From the NCBI RefSeq assembly GCF_025370935.1, contig NC_133497.1, positions 359,785-423,784 of the forward strand: DNA of 64,000 nt, written 5' to 3'. Below are positions 54,601 to 61,192 of the stretch, in pieces (position 1 is the first letter of the stretch; the number at the start of each line of letters is the position of its first letter). The stretch comes from Choristoneura fumiferana. Taxonomy: Eukaryota > Arthropoda > Insecta > Lepidoptera > Tortricidae. Both the position numbers and the translations under genes were made by a program. Under the pieces are notes generated by a model. That model did not search any database, was not told the DNA's origin, and saw only the letters and a list, made by a program, of their open reading frames with translations.

Positions 54601-54837
54601 TAACAGGACTAAAAAGTTGATTGACCCAATGACGTCTTTTACTAAAAATTTTGAGATGTTCCTTTCTTTTGTCTCAGAATGGGGTATCCAGAAGTGATAG
54701 TGATCGGCAAGGCAGCTCTAGAGACTCCTCCGCGCTTCGAGCTGCGCGCGAGTGGACGCGTGCAGCTGCTGACGTGGCCGGAGCTGATGATGGCTCTGGC
54801 CGGGGTCGAAACGGGTCGGGCAACCGCGCAAATATAG
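39524..54837 (+). CDS. PARS2: Mitochondrial prolyl-tRNA synthetase, complete nine-exon gene
   Basis: Exons: 39524-39616, 40376-40618, 41076-41156, 42302-42482, 43840-43952, 44402-44520, 45525-45621, 47684-47835, 54678-54837. They sum to 1,239 nt (412 aa plus stop), all joins in frame, all introns GT-AG. The enzyme joins proline to mitochondrial tRNA-Pro. Class II motifs are visible: motif 1 region in exon 2 (LRAVDKLE ... LSLPAL), THEE opening exon 3, motif 2 FRDELRPKHGVLRARSFRM in exon 4, GDMGGSESHEW in exon 5, VGHTFILGTRYS and motif 3 YGIGITR in exon 6, anticodon-binding domain in exons 7-9 (GYPEVIVIGKAAL). The N terminus is basic with no acidic residue in its first 30, fitting a mitochondrial presequence. 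As I recall, animal PARS2 is about 450-475 aa, so this is slightly short. Intron 8 is 6.8 kb and packed with repeats. Confidence 0.9.
40376..40618 (+). CDS. PARS2: PARS2 exon 2
   Basis: Acceptor TATATTCCAG; 81 codons, LLLECGLIRPTASGLF to GRSFVLAP; donor CCG|GTGGGT, phase 0. Contains the motif 1 region of the class II core. Confidence 0.92.
40726..40945 (+). mobile_element. tRNA-derived SINE, family 1 (copy c), PARS2 intron 2
   Basis: Head and B box are intact. The body lacks the TTCTCGGGTCTTGGGTG block and the CATAACACAAGC block present in other copies, so it carries two internal deletions. Confidence 0.8.
41076..41156 (+). CDS. PARS2: PARS2 exon 3
   Basis: Acceptor ACATTGCAG; 27 codons starting THEEAIADLLAD, ending LPLLVYQ; donor CAG|GTAAGC, phase 0. 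THEE is the conserved proline-enzyme signature. Confidence 0.92.
41256..41460. repeat. Imperfect (CATTCYC)n pyrimidine-rich tract in PARS2 intron 3
   Basis: Varied repeats of CATTCTC, CATTCCC and CATTTCC over about 200 bp. A shorter piece of the same sequence (42,255-42,300) immediately precedes true exon 4, so the tract appears to have been duplicated with the exon. Confidence 0.65.
41490..41770 (+). mobile_element. tRNA-derived SINE, family 1 (copy d)
   Basis: Complete head, B box and body, ending in a TATTTATTTATTATTATTAT tail. It sits between the pyrimidine tract and the decayed exon 4 copy. Confidence 0.85.
41793..41872 (+). pseudogene. PARS2: Decayed duplicate of PARS2 exon 4
   Basis: After an intact-looking acceptor (TGTATTCCAG), about 70 bp match the start of exon 4 (42,302), with 5 mismatches in the first 50. 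It reads SDKFGDELRLKQGVLRGRFF and meets an in-frame TAG at 41,870-41,872. The motif 2 arginine (FRDE) is changed to glycine (FGDE). Either a dead exon copy or, if spliced, a truncating (poison) exon. Confidence 0.75.
42004..42232 (+). repeat. Interspersed repeat R in PARS2 intron 3
   Basis: TTTTAACCCCCGAACCCAAA, GTGTTATAAGTTTGACC, TGTCTGTCTGTGGCACTGTA and AATCGGTTCAGCCATTTTTG are all present; nearly full length. Confidence 0.6.
42302..42482 (+). CDS. PARS2: PARS2 exon 4 (motif 2)
   Basis: Acceptor TCATTCCAG; 60 codons plus 1 base; ISDKFRDELRPKHGVL, SFRMLDAYG and YHRVTDAYQKLFKDL; donor AGAG|GTAAGT, phase 1. Contains class II motif 2. Confidence 0.93.
42503..43025 (+). mobile_element. DNA element N in PARS2 intron 4, split by a SINE
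   Basis: CAATGAGGGCTATCGCG opens it; CGCCGCTAGAGGCGCTAGTG follows. The copy resumes after the SINE with AAATGTCAAATGTCATG and ends near GCAACACTGTGG. The right terminus is lost. Confidence 0.55.
42566..42835 (-). mobile_element. tRNA-derived SINE, family 1 (copy e), nested
   Basis: Full - strand copy inside element N; GAAAT before and AAATG after it are consistent with a short target duplication. Confidence 0.8.
43485..43770 (-). pseudogene. RTE-type LINE fragment in PARS2 intron 4
   Basis: On the - strand, MKWRWAGHVCRRTDERWS, VLEWRPRTGKPSVGRPEARW, DDLKRVAGG and EAYVQQWTAVG-stop give the C terminus of an RTE-type endonuclease/reverse transcriptase, followed by a 3' scrap carrying the GTTGACTGG phrase. 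5' truncated, so not functional. Confidence 0.75.
43840..43952 (+). CDS. PARS2: PARS2 exon 5
   Basis: Acceptor CGTGCGCCAG; the first two bases complete a Val codon. AAECGDMGGSESHEWQL then PAPAGEDRVPTDGG; donor GAG|GTGAGA, phase 0. GD-GGS-SHE is diagnostic for prolyl-tRNA synthetase. Confidence 0.93.
44402..44520 (+). CDS. PARS2: PARS2 exon 6 (motif 3)
   Basis: Acceptor TTGGCCAG; VGHTFILGTRYSATLGAHC to MSCYGIGITR; donor ACCAG|GTATTG, phase 2. Carries class II motif 3 with its arginine split across the intron. Confidence 0.92.
44560..45510. repeat. Repeat-rich PARS2 intron 6
   Basis: Two blocks of a common dispersed repeat: GGCCAAGTGCGAGTCGGAGT near 44,568, and CACGCTTGTTGTATGGGAGC to CCCTTTGGGTACGGAATCCT at 45,290-45,495. 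Between them is a CATACATA microsatellite (45,118-45,163). No coding frame. Confidence 0.5.
45525..45621 (+). CDS. PARS2: PARS2 exon 7
   Basis: Acceptor TATATTGCAG; completes the motif 3 Arg, then LLGASLEALSTDTALRWP and APYRAILIGPK; donor AAG|GTATGC, phase 0. Start of the anticodon-binding domain. Confidence 0.9.
46066..46250 (+). mobile_element. tRNA-derived SINE, family 3 (copy a), truncated
   Basis: GACCTATGGCTTCTCAAGCA, B box GGGTTCAAACCCC, TTTACCACGAGCTTTACGAT and CATCGTGAGGAAACCTGCAC. The 3' half seen at 58,286-58,630 is missing. Confidence 0.65.
46288..46909 (+). mobile_element. tRNA-derived SINE, family 1 (copy f), split by repeat E
   Basis: The head GACGACCGCATGGCCAAGTG and B box GGTTCGATTCC are followed after 46,436 by repeat E. 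The SINE body resumes at about 46,809 (GTTTATCCGTTGCCTAGTAT) and ends with TTTATTTATTT. Confidence 0.7.
46437..46808 (+). repeat. Interspersed repeat E nested in a SINE
   Basis: CTAATATTATAATTAATGTG starts it; the end is a diverged GTAAACTCTAGTTTACCTA form. The longer version of the family, with the CCCACGGGATAGG and GGGCTTAGAGTCAAG blocks. Confidence 0.55.
46911..47383 (-). repeat. Interspersed repeat E, long reverse copy
   Basis: ACTAGTGTTTACCCTTCGCT to TTTCACATTATAAATG. It contains a partial internal duplication (TCTAAGCCCAGC and CCTATCCCGTGGGAATATCG each occur twice). Confidence 0.55.
47387..47659 (+). mobile_element. Foldback MITE-like repeat, copy 2
   Basis: TCTGATAGAACACTTCTTAA and its complement bracket a hairpin of about 184 bp, followed by the family tail to GGTATAAACGCTCTTAAA. 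It ends 24 bp before exon 8, so it lies close to the branch point region. Confidence 0.65.
47684..47835 (+). CDS. PARS2: PARS2 exon 8
   Basis: Acceptor TGGCCACAG; EGSKEWALYDPTRVSELYEE, RGDLLCDDRHQMTVGKRLLM, ADK plus GA. The frame runs on for 20 more codons, but family alignment requires a phase 2 junction to reach GYPEV of exon 9. The only phase 2 GT is AAGGA|GTGGCC, a weak donor. Anticodon-binding domain. Confidence 0.82.
48887..49016. repeat. Foldback element FB1, complete copy
   Basis: CAGGGCTACTGCGAAACTC at the left and its near complement ending AATAGCCCTG at the right; 130 bp, in PARS2 intron 8. Confidence 0.75.
49342..50125 (+). repeat. LINE 3' tail split by a P-like transposon
   Basis: AAAAGGTTGCCTGGAAG (to 49,357) continues after the transposon as CCTGGAAGAGATCGCTCTTA, GCGATAAGGCCGCCTGTTG and CAATAAAGAGTCATTGTATT, then a TGTAT microsatellite. 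This is the host sequence that reveals the 8-bp target duplication. Confidence 0.65.
49358..49990 (+). mobile_element. Non-autonomous P-superfamily-like DNA transposon with THAP remnant
   Basis: The element is 633 bp, bounded by an exact 8-bp target duplication CCTGGAAG (49,350-49,357 and 49,991-49,998). The 17-bp inverted termini CTTAGAGCAACCCGGGC match at 16 positions, and an inner inverted block GGAAGGGAG is present at both ends. At 49,518-49,601 it encodes PNCSVSCCKKRSG...YGVTFH, the start of a THAP zinc-finger domain, the DNA-binding module of P-type transposases. The codon before P is ATA where ATG would be expected. The rest of the transposase is gone. P elements make 8-bp duplications (so do hAT elements), and together with THAP this favours the P superfamily. 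Confidence 0.72.
50318..50418 (-). repeat. Interspersed repeat E fragment, reverse
   Basis: CCCAAATTTCAGCTAATG to CATATATAATATTAGT, the 5' end of the family on the - strand. Confidence 0.5.
50567..52670. repeat. 2.1-kb giant inverted repeat (foldback) in PARS2 intron 8
   Basis: ACCGGTGTGAAG opens the left arm and its complement closes the right arm. The left arm runs to about 51,440, then a loop of about 230 bp, then the right arm from about 51,670. Each arm contains about two tandem copies of a unit near 465-500 bp (CCAACATGGAAATG at 50,755, CCAACTTGGAAATG at 51,220; complements at 51,876 and 52,378). Arm similarity is estimated by eye at 85-90%. No protein frame is conserved. An intron transcript would fold into a very long hairpin. 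Confidence 0.82.
52955..53235 (+). mobile_element. A-tailed LINE/SINE element (family L)
   Basis: TGTAGGACCTTTTTGCAAGG to an A run of about 20. It is inserted in a diverged + strand repeat E (flanks near 52,735 and 53,330). Confidence 0.7.
53976..54498. mobile_element. DNA element with perfect 24-bp inverted termini
   Basis: Termini start CCCATGCCCCAATGACCTTC and are repeated exactly, inverted, at 54,475-54,498. The 523-bp interior has no conserved frame, and no clear target duplication is seen. Located 180 bp before the last PARS2 exon. Confidence 0.6.
54678..54837 (+). CDS. PARS2: PARS2 exon 9 (C terminus)
   Basis: Acceptor CTTTTGTCTCAG; the first base completes a Glu codon, then MGYPEVIVIGKAALETPP, FELRASGRVQLLTW and a stop TAG at 54,835-54,837. 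GYP-VI-IGK-AL matches the end of the anticodon-binding domain. No AATAAA lies within the next 100 bp. Confidence 0.87.
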
Positions 54838-54967
54838 AGATGGAGCAGTTTTTGTGGTTTTATTTCATTTTTTAAATATTTTACCCTACTATACCATTCG
54901 TTGATAAAATGCTTGGTTCCACGGAAATTGCAACTTATTCGGGATTGCCACCGTTACTGAATTAGAC

Positions 54968-55585
54968 AAACCGGCTAAGAGCGTGTCGGACACGCCCGAA
55001 ATAGGGTTCCGTAGCCATTACCAAAAAATTAAGTAATATTTTTATAAGGATTTCGTATTTTGTACGGAATATTCCAAGTTTAGGTATATTTTATACCTTA
55101 GGCTGCTATTTACTCTTAAACTACTAATAATTTTCAAGCTAACTTAGCCGTTATGGTTTTCCTTGTAAGTTTAATATACTTACTACCATCCTGAATTTTT
55201 TCAAAATTTTTTACCAACCGGTTTAGATTTTAGAGGGGGGGACGCCCGATTTTAACGAAAATTTACACTTTAAAAATTGAATATTTTCAAACAGATCACT
55301 GAATCGAAAAATCGTCTTAGCAACCCCCTAATGGTTTTAAGAGACCTATCCAACGGATACCCACACTACAAGATTGGATGAGAGAAAAAAAAACACCCCC
55401 ACATACGTCTATGGAAGGTAAGCTACTCTAAAAAAAAAAATTAAAAAATTTTGTAATGTACTTCGTCGGCATAAGTTTACATATATATTCGTGCAAAATT
55501 ACAGCTTCTAACACTGATAGTCCCTGAGCAAAGCCGCCGACGTACAGACAGACAGACATGGCGAAACCCTGAACACGCCGCGAAA
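54968..55585 (-). repeat. Interspersed repeat G, reverse copy
   Basis: CCGGCTAAGAGCGTGTCGGA to GACAGACATGGCGAAACCCT, with AAACTACTAATAATT, GGGGGGGACGCCCGATTTTA and TATATATTCGTGCAAAATTA blocks shared with 16,116-17,035. Confidence 0.6.
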
Positions 55586-55602
55586 GTGCTGAATGTTCGC
55601 CC

Positions 55603-55640
55603 AGGGGGGCTACTACGAAAATTGGAAAATGGAAATCTCC
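55603..55640. repeat. FB1 foldback fragment
   Basis: GGGGGGCTACTACGAAAATT: left end only. Confidence 0.4.
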
Positions 55641-55700
55641 CTCGTACTCAATCGACCGTCACTCTCATATTCAATAATGTATACTACGCTATTTCAAACG

Positions 55701-56120
55701 TGCAGTGGCGTAGCTAGGCGTGGCGGAGTGGGCCCTCGCCCACGGCCTCGTACTTAAAAGGGCCTCACGAGGCCTCTAAAAGTGGTAGGACCTTGTGCAA
55801 GGTCCGCCCGGATTGCTACCACCATCTTGCTCGCTAATCCTGCCGTGAAGCAGCCGTGCTTGCACTGTTGTTTCGGCGTGGAGAGTAAGAGCCAGTGAAA
55901 TTACTGGCACTTGAGGTATCCCATCTTAGGCCTCTAGGTTGCAACGCATCTGCAATCTCCCTGGTGTTGCAGGTGTCTATGGGCGGTGGTGATCTCTTAC
56001 CATCAGGAGACCGTGCTCGTTTGCCATCCAGTCAAATAAAAAATGCGATGCGACCATAGAAAAGGGGCCTCGCTGATACGACTTCGCCCACGTCTACTTT
56101 AGTCCACGCTACGCCACTGC
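55701..56120. mobile_element. MITE with TGCAGTGGCGTAGC ends, split by a family L element
   Basis: TGCAGTGGCGTAGC at the left and GCTACGCCACTGC at the right are inverted copies; AACG flanks both ends as a 4-bp duplication. The interior has GGGCCTCACGAGGCCT and GACTTCGCCCACGTC. A family L tail is inserted at 55,782-56,043. Confidence 0.6.
55782..56043 (+). mobile_element. A-tailed LINE/SINE element (family L), nested
   Basis: GTGGTAGGACCTTGTGCAAG to GTCAAATAAAAAA; full-length match to the copy at 36,199. Confidence 0.75.
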
Positions 56121-56251
56121 AACGTGCGAACTGAGTCCTAAACCATTTTAAAGGTATCTCTCACTCGCACTCACAGGCTTAGGGGACTGCCCTAGTGTTG
56201 TGTAAAGTATGGAAAATGTGGTATGATATGTTTTTGATTTCAAAGTCCTCA

Positions 56252-56351
56252 NNNNNNNNNNNNNNNNNNNNNNNNNNNNNNNNNNNNNNNNNNNNNNNNN
56301 NNNNNNNNNNNNNNNNNNNNNNNNNNNNNNNNNNNNNNNNNNNNNNNNNNN
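56252..56351. other. Assembly gap (100 N)
   Basis: Exactly 100 N, the usual marker of a gap of unknown size. It cuts the 3' side of the - strand gene. Confidence 0.97.
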
Positions 56352-57977
56352 TTCTGCAACAGTGACTGATGGTTCTTTTGGTAGAATCATCTTGACAGCC
56401 AGATTATTCGCGTCACTTGCTTGCTTTGGAATGGTATTGGAATGAGTTTTTTGAGATTGCGAGGTTTCAAGATCAGCATTATCAACTATAGTAATAATAT
56501 CGGAATTAATTTTCTTTTGCTTTTGCTGATAATTTTCTAAGTCTTTTAAAAGTTCATCAACATCAACTGGTTCCGTAGCTTTGGGTACTGAATATAGGTC
56601 TTCATATGTAATAGAACTATAATCATCTTTTATTTCAAGAGTTTCAATTACTTCCGGAATCTGACGAAGAACACGCTTTGGCTCACTATTTTCAACAACT
56701 TTGTCAAGATCAATTTCATCAATAATGATTGGATCATTAGCTGTTGCAGCATTTGTTAACTCAGGAACAGCATATTCTTTTTTTGGCATATATTTCTCAA
56801 ATTGAATTTCACAGAGATCAATTTCAGCAGGACTAGTATTATTATTATTATTTAAATCTTCACTTTTAACTGAAGGTTCCTCATTAAAAATAAGCTCACT
56901 GTCTCTACTTTGAAGTAAAGAGTCAGGCCTCTTCTTTTCACTGATATTTTTCGATTCCCATTGAATGTCTGGGAGCTCATCATCATCTTCATCATCACAT
57001 GAGTTGTAGTTATTATATCTTAAGCTTTCACTAAAATGTTTTTCGTTTTTCATAATCGTCTCACTATCTTTTGATGTGCTAGGTAAAGGGCTAAATGCTT
57101 GCGGTCTGGGTGTGTAAGGCTTAGACATAAATGAGGCAGTATTTTTAGTATCTTCACTGGGAGATTTACGTTGCATCATATTTACCTTTTCATCCTTTTT
57201 TAATTGGTCAGCTATTTCTTCACTCACTGGATTAAATCTTGATTTAGACCAGTTGGCATATTGTTTTCGTTTACCATATCTTCTTTTCACAGGGCATTCT
57301 TCGTTATCTAAGGAATTTGTTTCCTTAGTGATACCATATTTGTCCCCTTTAAAAACGCTGAGCGATCTGTTCTCGGGTACCCGACGCCTTTTCGTACAAC
57401 CGACTATATATGGATTGTCTCCTTTTTTGTGCCTTTTAACAGGAATAACTGGTTTTGGAGGAGGTGGTCCATTAGGAAATAAGGCACGTATTGTTGACCT
57501 CACTTGTTTAACTGTGTTAGGAGAAAATATCTCAGTAATATTTACTGGCATAGGTGGCGTTTTAGGCCGTATAATATCGTGTTGTTGAAGTACAGGAGAA
57601 ACGTTTTCCGATTGTTCGTCCATATTTTCAATAAGCTGGCTATCTGAGAGAGGTGTTATGTCCATCCGGTAAGAGAAATCTCCTTTACAATGTTCTACCG
57701 TTGTAGCATCCTGATCATTGGCTGATTGAAGGCGGACAGGTGGGTTTTCTATTTTACGGTTTGCTTCCTCCTGACCATGCCGAGTGTCATTTGCCAACGG
57801 CATTTTCGGAGTCGAAACGTTGCTACTATCTAGCAAGGGATGACCCTGTTTCATGTTAAGATCAGAAGACTTTATATCTCCTTTATTGGGTGCCATGTTT
57901 GCTTGAGTTTTCAAAGCTGGTGTAGGGACTGATTTGGGTACAATGTGCACACTCTCAACTATGCAGTTATCATCCAT
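56352..57977 (-). CDS. Uncharacterised, probably nuclear protein; large exon, 3' side cut by the gap
   Basis: Not recognised. About 541 residues are read from ATG at 57,975-57,977 to the gap. The frame stays open and protein-like for about 20 more codons upstream (INGTADTDIEI), to a possible acceptor near 58,048, so the ATG may be internal. Visible features: two basic nuclear-signal-like patches (VKRHKKGDNPY, TKRRRVPEN and later VKRRYGKRKQ), acidic runs (DDEDDDELPDIQW, ELIFNEEP) and hydrophobic-then-acidic motifs resembling SUMO-interacting motifs (PIIIDEIDLD, DIITIVDNADLE). No enzyme fold or zinc finger is seen; Ser, Asn, Lys and Glu are rich, suggesting disorder. The 34 codons after the gap look like non-coding DNA and are left out. 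It is convergent with PARS2. Length and low repeat content argue that it is a real exon. Confidence 0.75.
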
Positions 57978-58285
57978 TATTTCAATGTCTGTATCAGCAG
58001 TTCCATTTATTGGACTTGGTATATGTAATGCAACATTTCTTCAGCAGTTTTTATCTGGTGAACAGAAACAAAATGTTAAAATGCAACCAGATTATGTATG
58101 TATAAAATATGTTACCTACTTATTGCAGTAAAAATAGGAAATAATTAATAACTGATTGCTTCCATGGACTATCTATCATATGTAACGTAACTGCATATTT
58201 TTAGTTATTAGGCTACCTGGAAGACATCCATTTTTGAAATATGTACTATTTCCTGTCTGAAACCGTGTCCATTGGCCATTGGAAA

Positions 58286-58630
58286 GTCGTGGTAGCCTAG
58301 TGGAACTTGGAACTATGGTTTCTTCAACAAAGGGATGCGGGTTCGAGCCCGGGCTCGAACCTCGGTAAGTTTTTGGGAATTGAAACGCGAAATTACATTA
58401 CAGAAACAATTGAATTACTAGAAACAATTATGTTAATTAAACAAGGAAAACATTGTGAAGAAACTTGCATACACCTGTCAAGAAATTCAACGGCGTGTGT
58501 AAAGTTCCCAATTCACGCTGAGCCCGCATGGGAACTACGGCCCGAGCTTTCTCATTTTGAGAGGAAGCTTGTGCCTTGCAGTGGGATGTATATCGCTCAT
58601 CCAATAAAACAATGACATATTTACAAGAAA
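58286..58630 (+). mobile_element. tRNA-derived SINE, family 3 (copy b)
   Basis: AAGTCGTGGTAGCCTAGTGG head, B box GGTTCGAGCCC, CATTGTGAAGAAACTTGCAT, GTGTAAAGTTCCCAATTCAC and TGAGAGGAAGCTTGTGCC. Nearly complete, with some decay. Confidence 0.65.
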
Positions 58631-58639
58631 ACAATTCGC

Positions 58640-59660
58640 ATTTAGGCACTTAATAAGAAATAAATCGATATTTGTTTGAGTTTCTTTGAACATTCGACCT
58701 GTGAGGGGGTGAAATAAGCCTTTAATTTATATGGAAGGACGTCATTATCGAAGATAAATCGATGAATCTTTATTAAACTTGCAATTTTGGGCACGTGATA
58801 AGAGATAAATAGATATTTGTTTGCGCGTTTTTTTAAATTTTTCCTGTGAGGGGGTGAAATAGGGGATGAAAGTTTATATGGAAGATCGTCATTGTCGAAG
58901 ATAAATCGATGGTTCTTAATGAAACTTGGCATTTGGGCACTTATAAGAAATAAATAGATATTTGTTCAAGCATTTTGAAAATTTGCGAGGTGGTGTTAGC
59001 AGAGGGGATGATGCAGTGTAAGCAGAGTCTTCTAAGCTCAAGCAAAATGTACGCTATGTGGGTTCATTTTAGATGGCTTATTGACATAGACAGTCAGACA
59101 TGAAAAATTTAACTTTTCATGGAAACACCTTTTTAATGACTGTGTGTTTTCACAGCTTTCGGACTATTGACCTGTGTTTGGGGTTTCAATTTTAACTCGA
59201 TACCGATACTGCGCGAGTTTACGAGAGAAAGGGTCTTGACTATAAGGGTTCAATTTTTTCCTTTTGAGCTGCGGAACTCTAAAAAACATTTGTTCAGGCG
59301 CTTTTTCAAATTTCGCCTTATTTACTTGAAAATATAGGGATGAAAGTTCTCAAGGAATTCCAAAAAAATACTATAATTATATTTATCGGAAATATGTGTA
59401 GATACCTATGCTTAGTAAAAATGCTGTCTAAACTATTATATTTTTCCAAAGAACATGGATGGATGGATGGATGGATGGATGGAAGAACAAAAAAAATAGT
59501 TTAAGTATATTTATAGCAATATTTTAAAATAGATTTAGTACTTTCAGTAAACCGTAGAAGTTTATATGTGCTATTATTGGCAAAATAGGTATCCTAAATA
59601 AATTAGATACTTCCCAAAGTTACTATTCCGCGCGGACGAAGTCGCGGGCAAAAGCTAGTA
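58640..59660 (+). repeat. Tandem-like ~142-bp repeat ending in a repeat E terminus
   Basis: AAGAAATAAAT(A/C)GATATTTGTT recurs at about 58,652, 58,805 (diverged) and 58,945, with CCTGTGAGGGGGTGAAATA and CGAAGATAAATCGATG between. It ends at 59,635-59,660 with CGAAGTCGCGGGCAAAAGCT, the repeat E terminus, so this may be a long form of that family. Confidence 0.5.
59456..59482. repeat. (GGAT)n microsatellite
   Basis: About seven GGAT units. Confidence 0.8.
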
Positions 59661-59937
59661 CTAAATAAGCCAAGATGATTATTTTGAGTTATGGATTGAG
59701 GAATTAGGTAAAATCTAGTGAATTAATTAGTTATAAAATAACAGAAGGGGCATTTTAGTAACTTGTTGCATTTCATAGACGTTGCATTAAAAACAGCCTT
59801 GACGAATTTCATGAGTCTAAACCCTGAGGTAGAAATTTCAACACAGGCAGACACCCAGCTATCTACATACCAAATTTCAATTAAATCCGTCGAACTGTTA
59901 AGGAATAACAAACATACGGGGCAGATATTTGTATGTA

Positions 59938-60428
59938 AGCAATCAAATTATGATTGTTTTTTGGAGTCTTTTTGTATTTTTTATTAAATTTGTTACTTTT
60001 ACAGGGGGGAGGGGGTTTAATAAAAAAGACTCCAAAAAATCAATCATATTTTGATTGCTTAGTAGCGACATCTCTTGTCTGGGTGAGGAGCGGTTAGTTC
60101 CGAAAGAATGTGACGTCTGTCGACGCAACATAGATGTCGTTAGAGCTGCTGCTTAAGTAGCATAAAGAAATAAGCAACCTGAGATATGTATGCATAGGAA
60201 AAATTCGTGTCTACATTCCTGTCCAGCAGTGGTGTAGTGGTTATAGCACGCAGCACGGATTGCTGAAGACCTGGGTTCGATTTCCAGTGCTGGTCTCTTT
60301 TTCTGGTTTTTCTGTGCATCCATGTCTCAGTTTGTATTTACGATATGGTTCACGGGATACCCGTAAAAGTAACAAATTTGGAGTTGAAATAAAAAATACA
60401 AAGACTCCAGAAAAACAATCATAATTCA
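59938..60428. repeat. Foldback element, about 0.5 kb, with a SINE inside
   Basis: AGCAATCAAATTATGATTGT is answered twice in inverted form: nearby, ending at 60,060 (CAATCATATTTTGATTGCTT), and distally at 60,365-60,428 (AAGACTCCAGAAAAACAATC). Both arms share TTTGTTACTTTTAC or its complement. Family 2 SINE copy c sits between. Confidence 0.55.
60160..60352 (+). mobile_element. tRNA-derived SINE, family 2 (copy c)
   Basis: GTCCAGCAGTGGTGTAGTGG, GCACGCAGCACGG, B box GGTTCGATTTC and CTGTGCATCCATGTCTCAG. The only + strand copy; it gives the clearest tRNA-like head. Confidence 0.75.
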
Positions 60429-60675
60429 TTAAACTAGTTGAGAAAGCAGGATAAACACGAACTTTTCCGACAAAATACGACGGAAAAACATTATTCAATA
60501 TAATATCTGTAAACATTGAACGCATAGAGACAAGGTAGGTAAAGATATCTTTAACCTTGACTATATGACTATTTGGCAATTTTTTTAATTTTTCAGTTGT
60601 CCACTTACTTATTTAAAAAAATCTGACGCTATTTCACCACAAAAAATAAGTAATATTGTTTTTAAATACCACCAC

Positions 60676-60967
60676 GACGACCAGATAGCCTAGGTGGCCT
60701 AGTGGTTAGAGAACCTGACTATGAAGCTTGAAATCCCGGGTTCGATTTCCGTGTCGGGCAGATATTTGTATGAAACTTATGAATGTTTGTTCTCGGGTCT
60801 TGGGTGTTTAATATGTATTTAAGTATGTATCTATCTAAAATAATTATATTTATCCGTTGCTTAGTCTTAGTACCCATAACACAAGCTTGGCTTAGCTTAC
60901 TTTGGGACTAGGTCAATTATATTTCTGTCTAGGTCTAGTCTGTTATATTTATTTTATTTATTTATTT
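60676..60967 (+). mobile_element. tRNA-derived SINE, family 1 (copy g)
   Basis: GACGACCAGATAGCCTAGGT then GGCCTAGTGGTTAGAG: the A-box region is partly duplicated. B box GGTTCGATTTCC; ends TTTATTTATTTAAA. Confidence 0.8.
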
Positions 60968-61047
60968 AAATATATACAAAACCTTGAGGTAAAAGTGATA
61001 AAAAGTCAGATAATCTTTGTTGTTGGATCCAATAGAAAGTTTTGATT

Positions 61048-61192
61048 CCTGGCACGTGAGATATCTTATCTTAGGCCTCTAGGTTGGCAATACATCTGCA
61101 ATACCGGTGTTGCAGATATTTATGGGCGGTGGTGATCTCTTACCATCAGGAGACCCAATTGCTCATTTCCCATCCAGTCGAATAAAAAAAAA
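61048..61192 (+). mobile_element. A-tailed LINE/SINE tail (family L), 5'-truncated
   Basis: CTTAGGCCTCTAGGTTGGCA, GGGCGGTGGTGATCTCTTAC, then AATAAAAAAAAA. Confidence 0.7.

Noticed and set aside
56148..56251. Coding continuation of the - strand gene beyond the N gap
   Set aside because: The 34 codons there do not resemble the rest of the protein and lie next to a MITE; frame through N is arbitrary.
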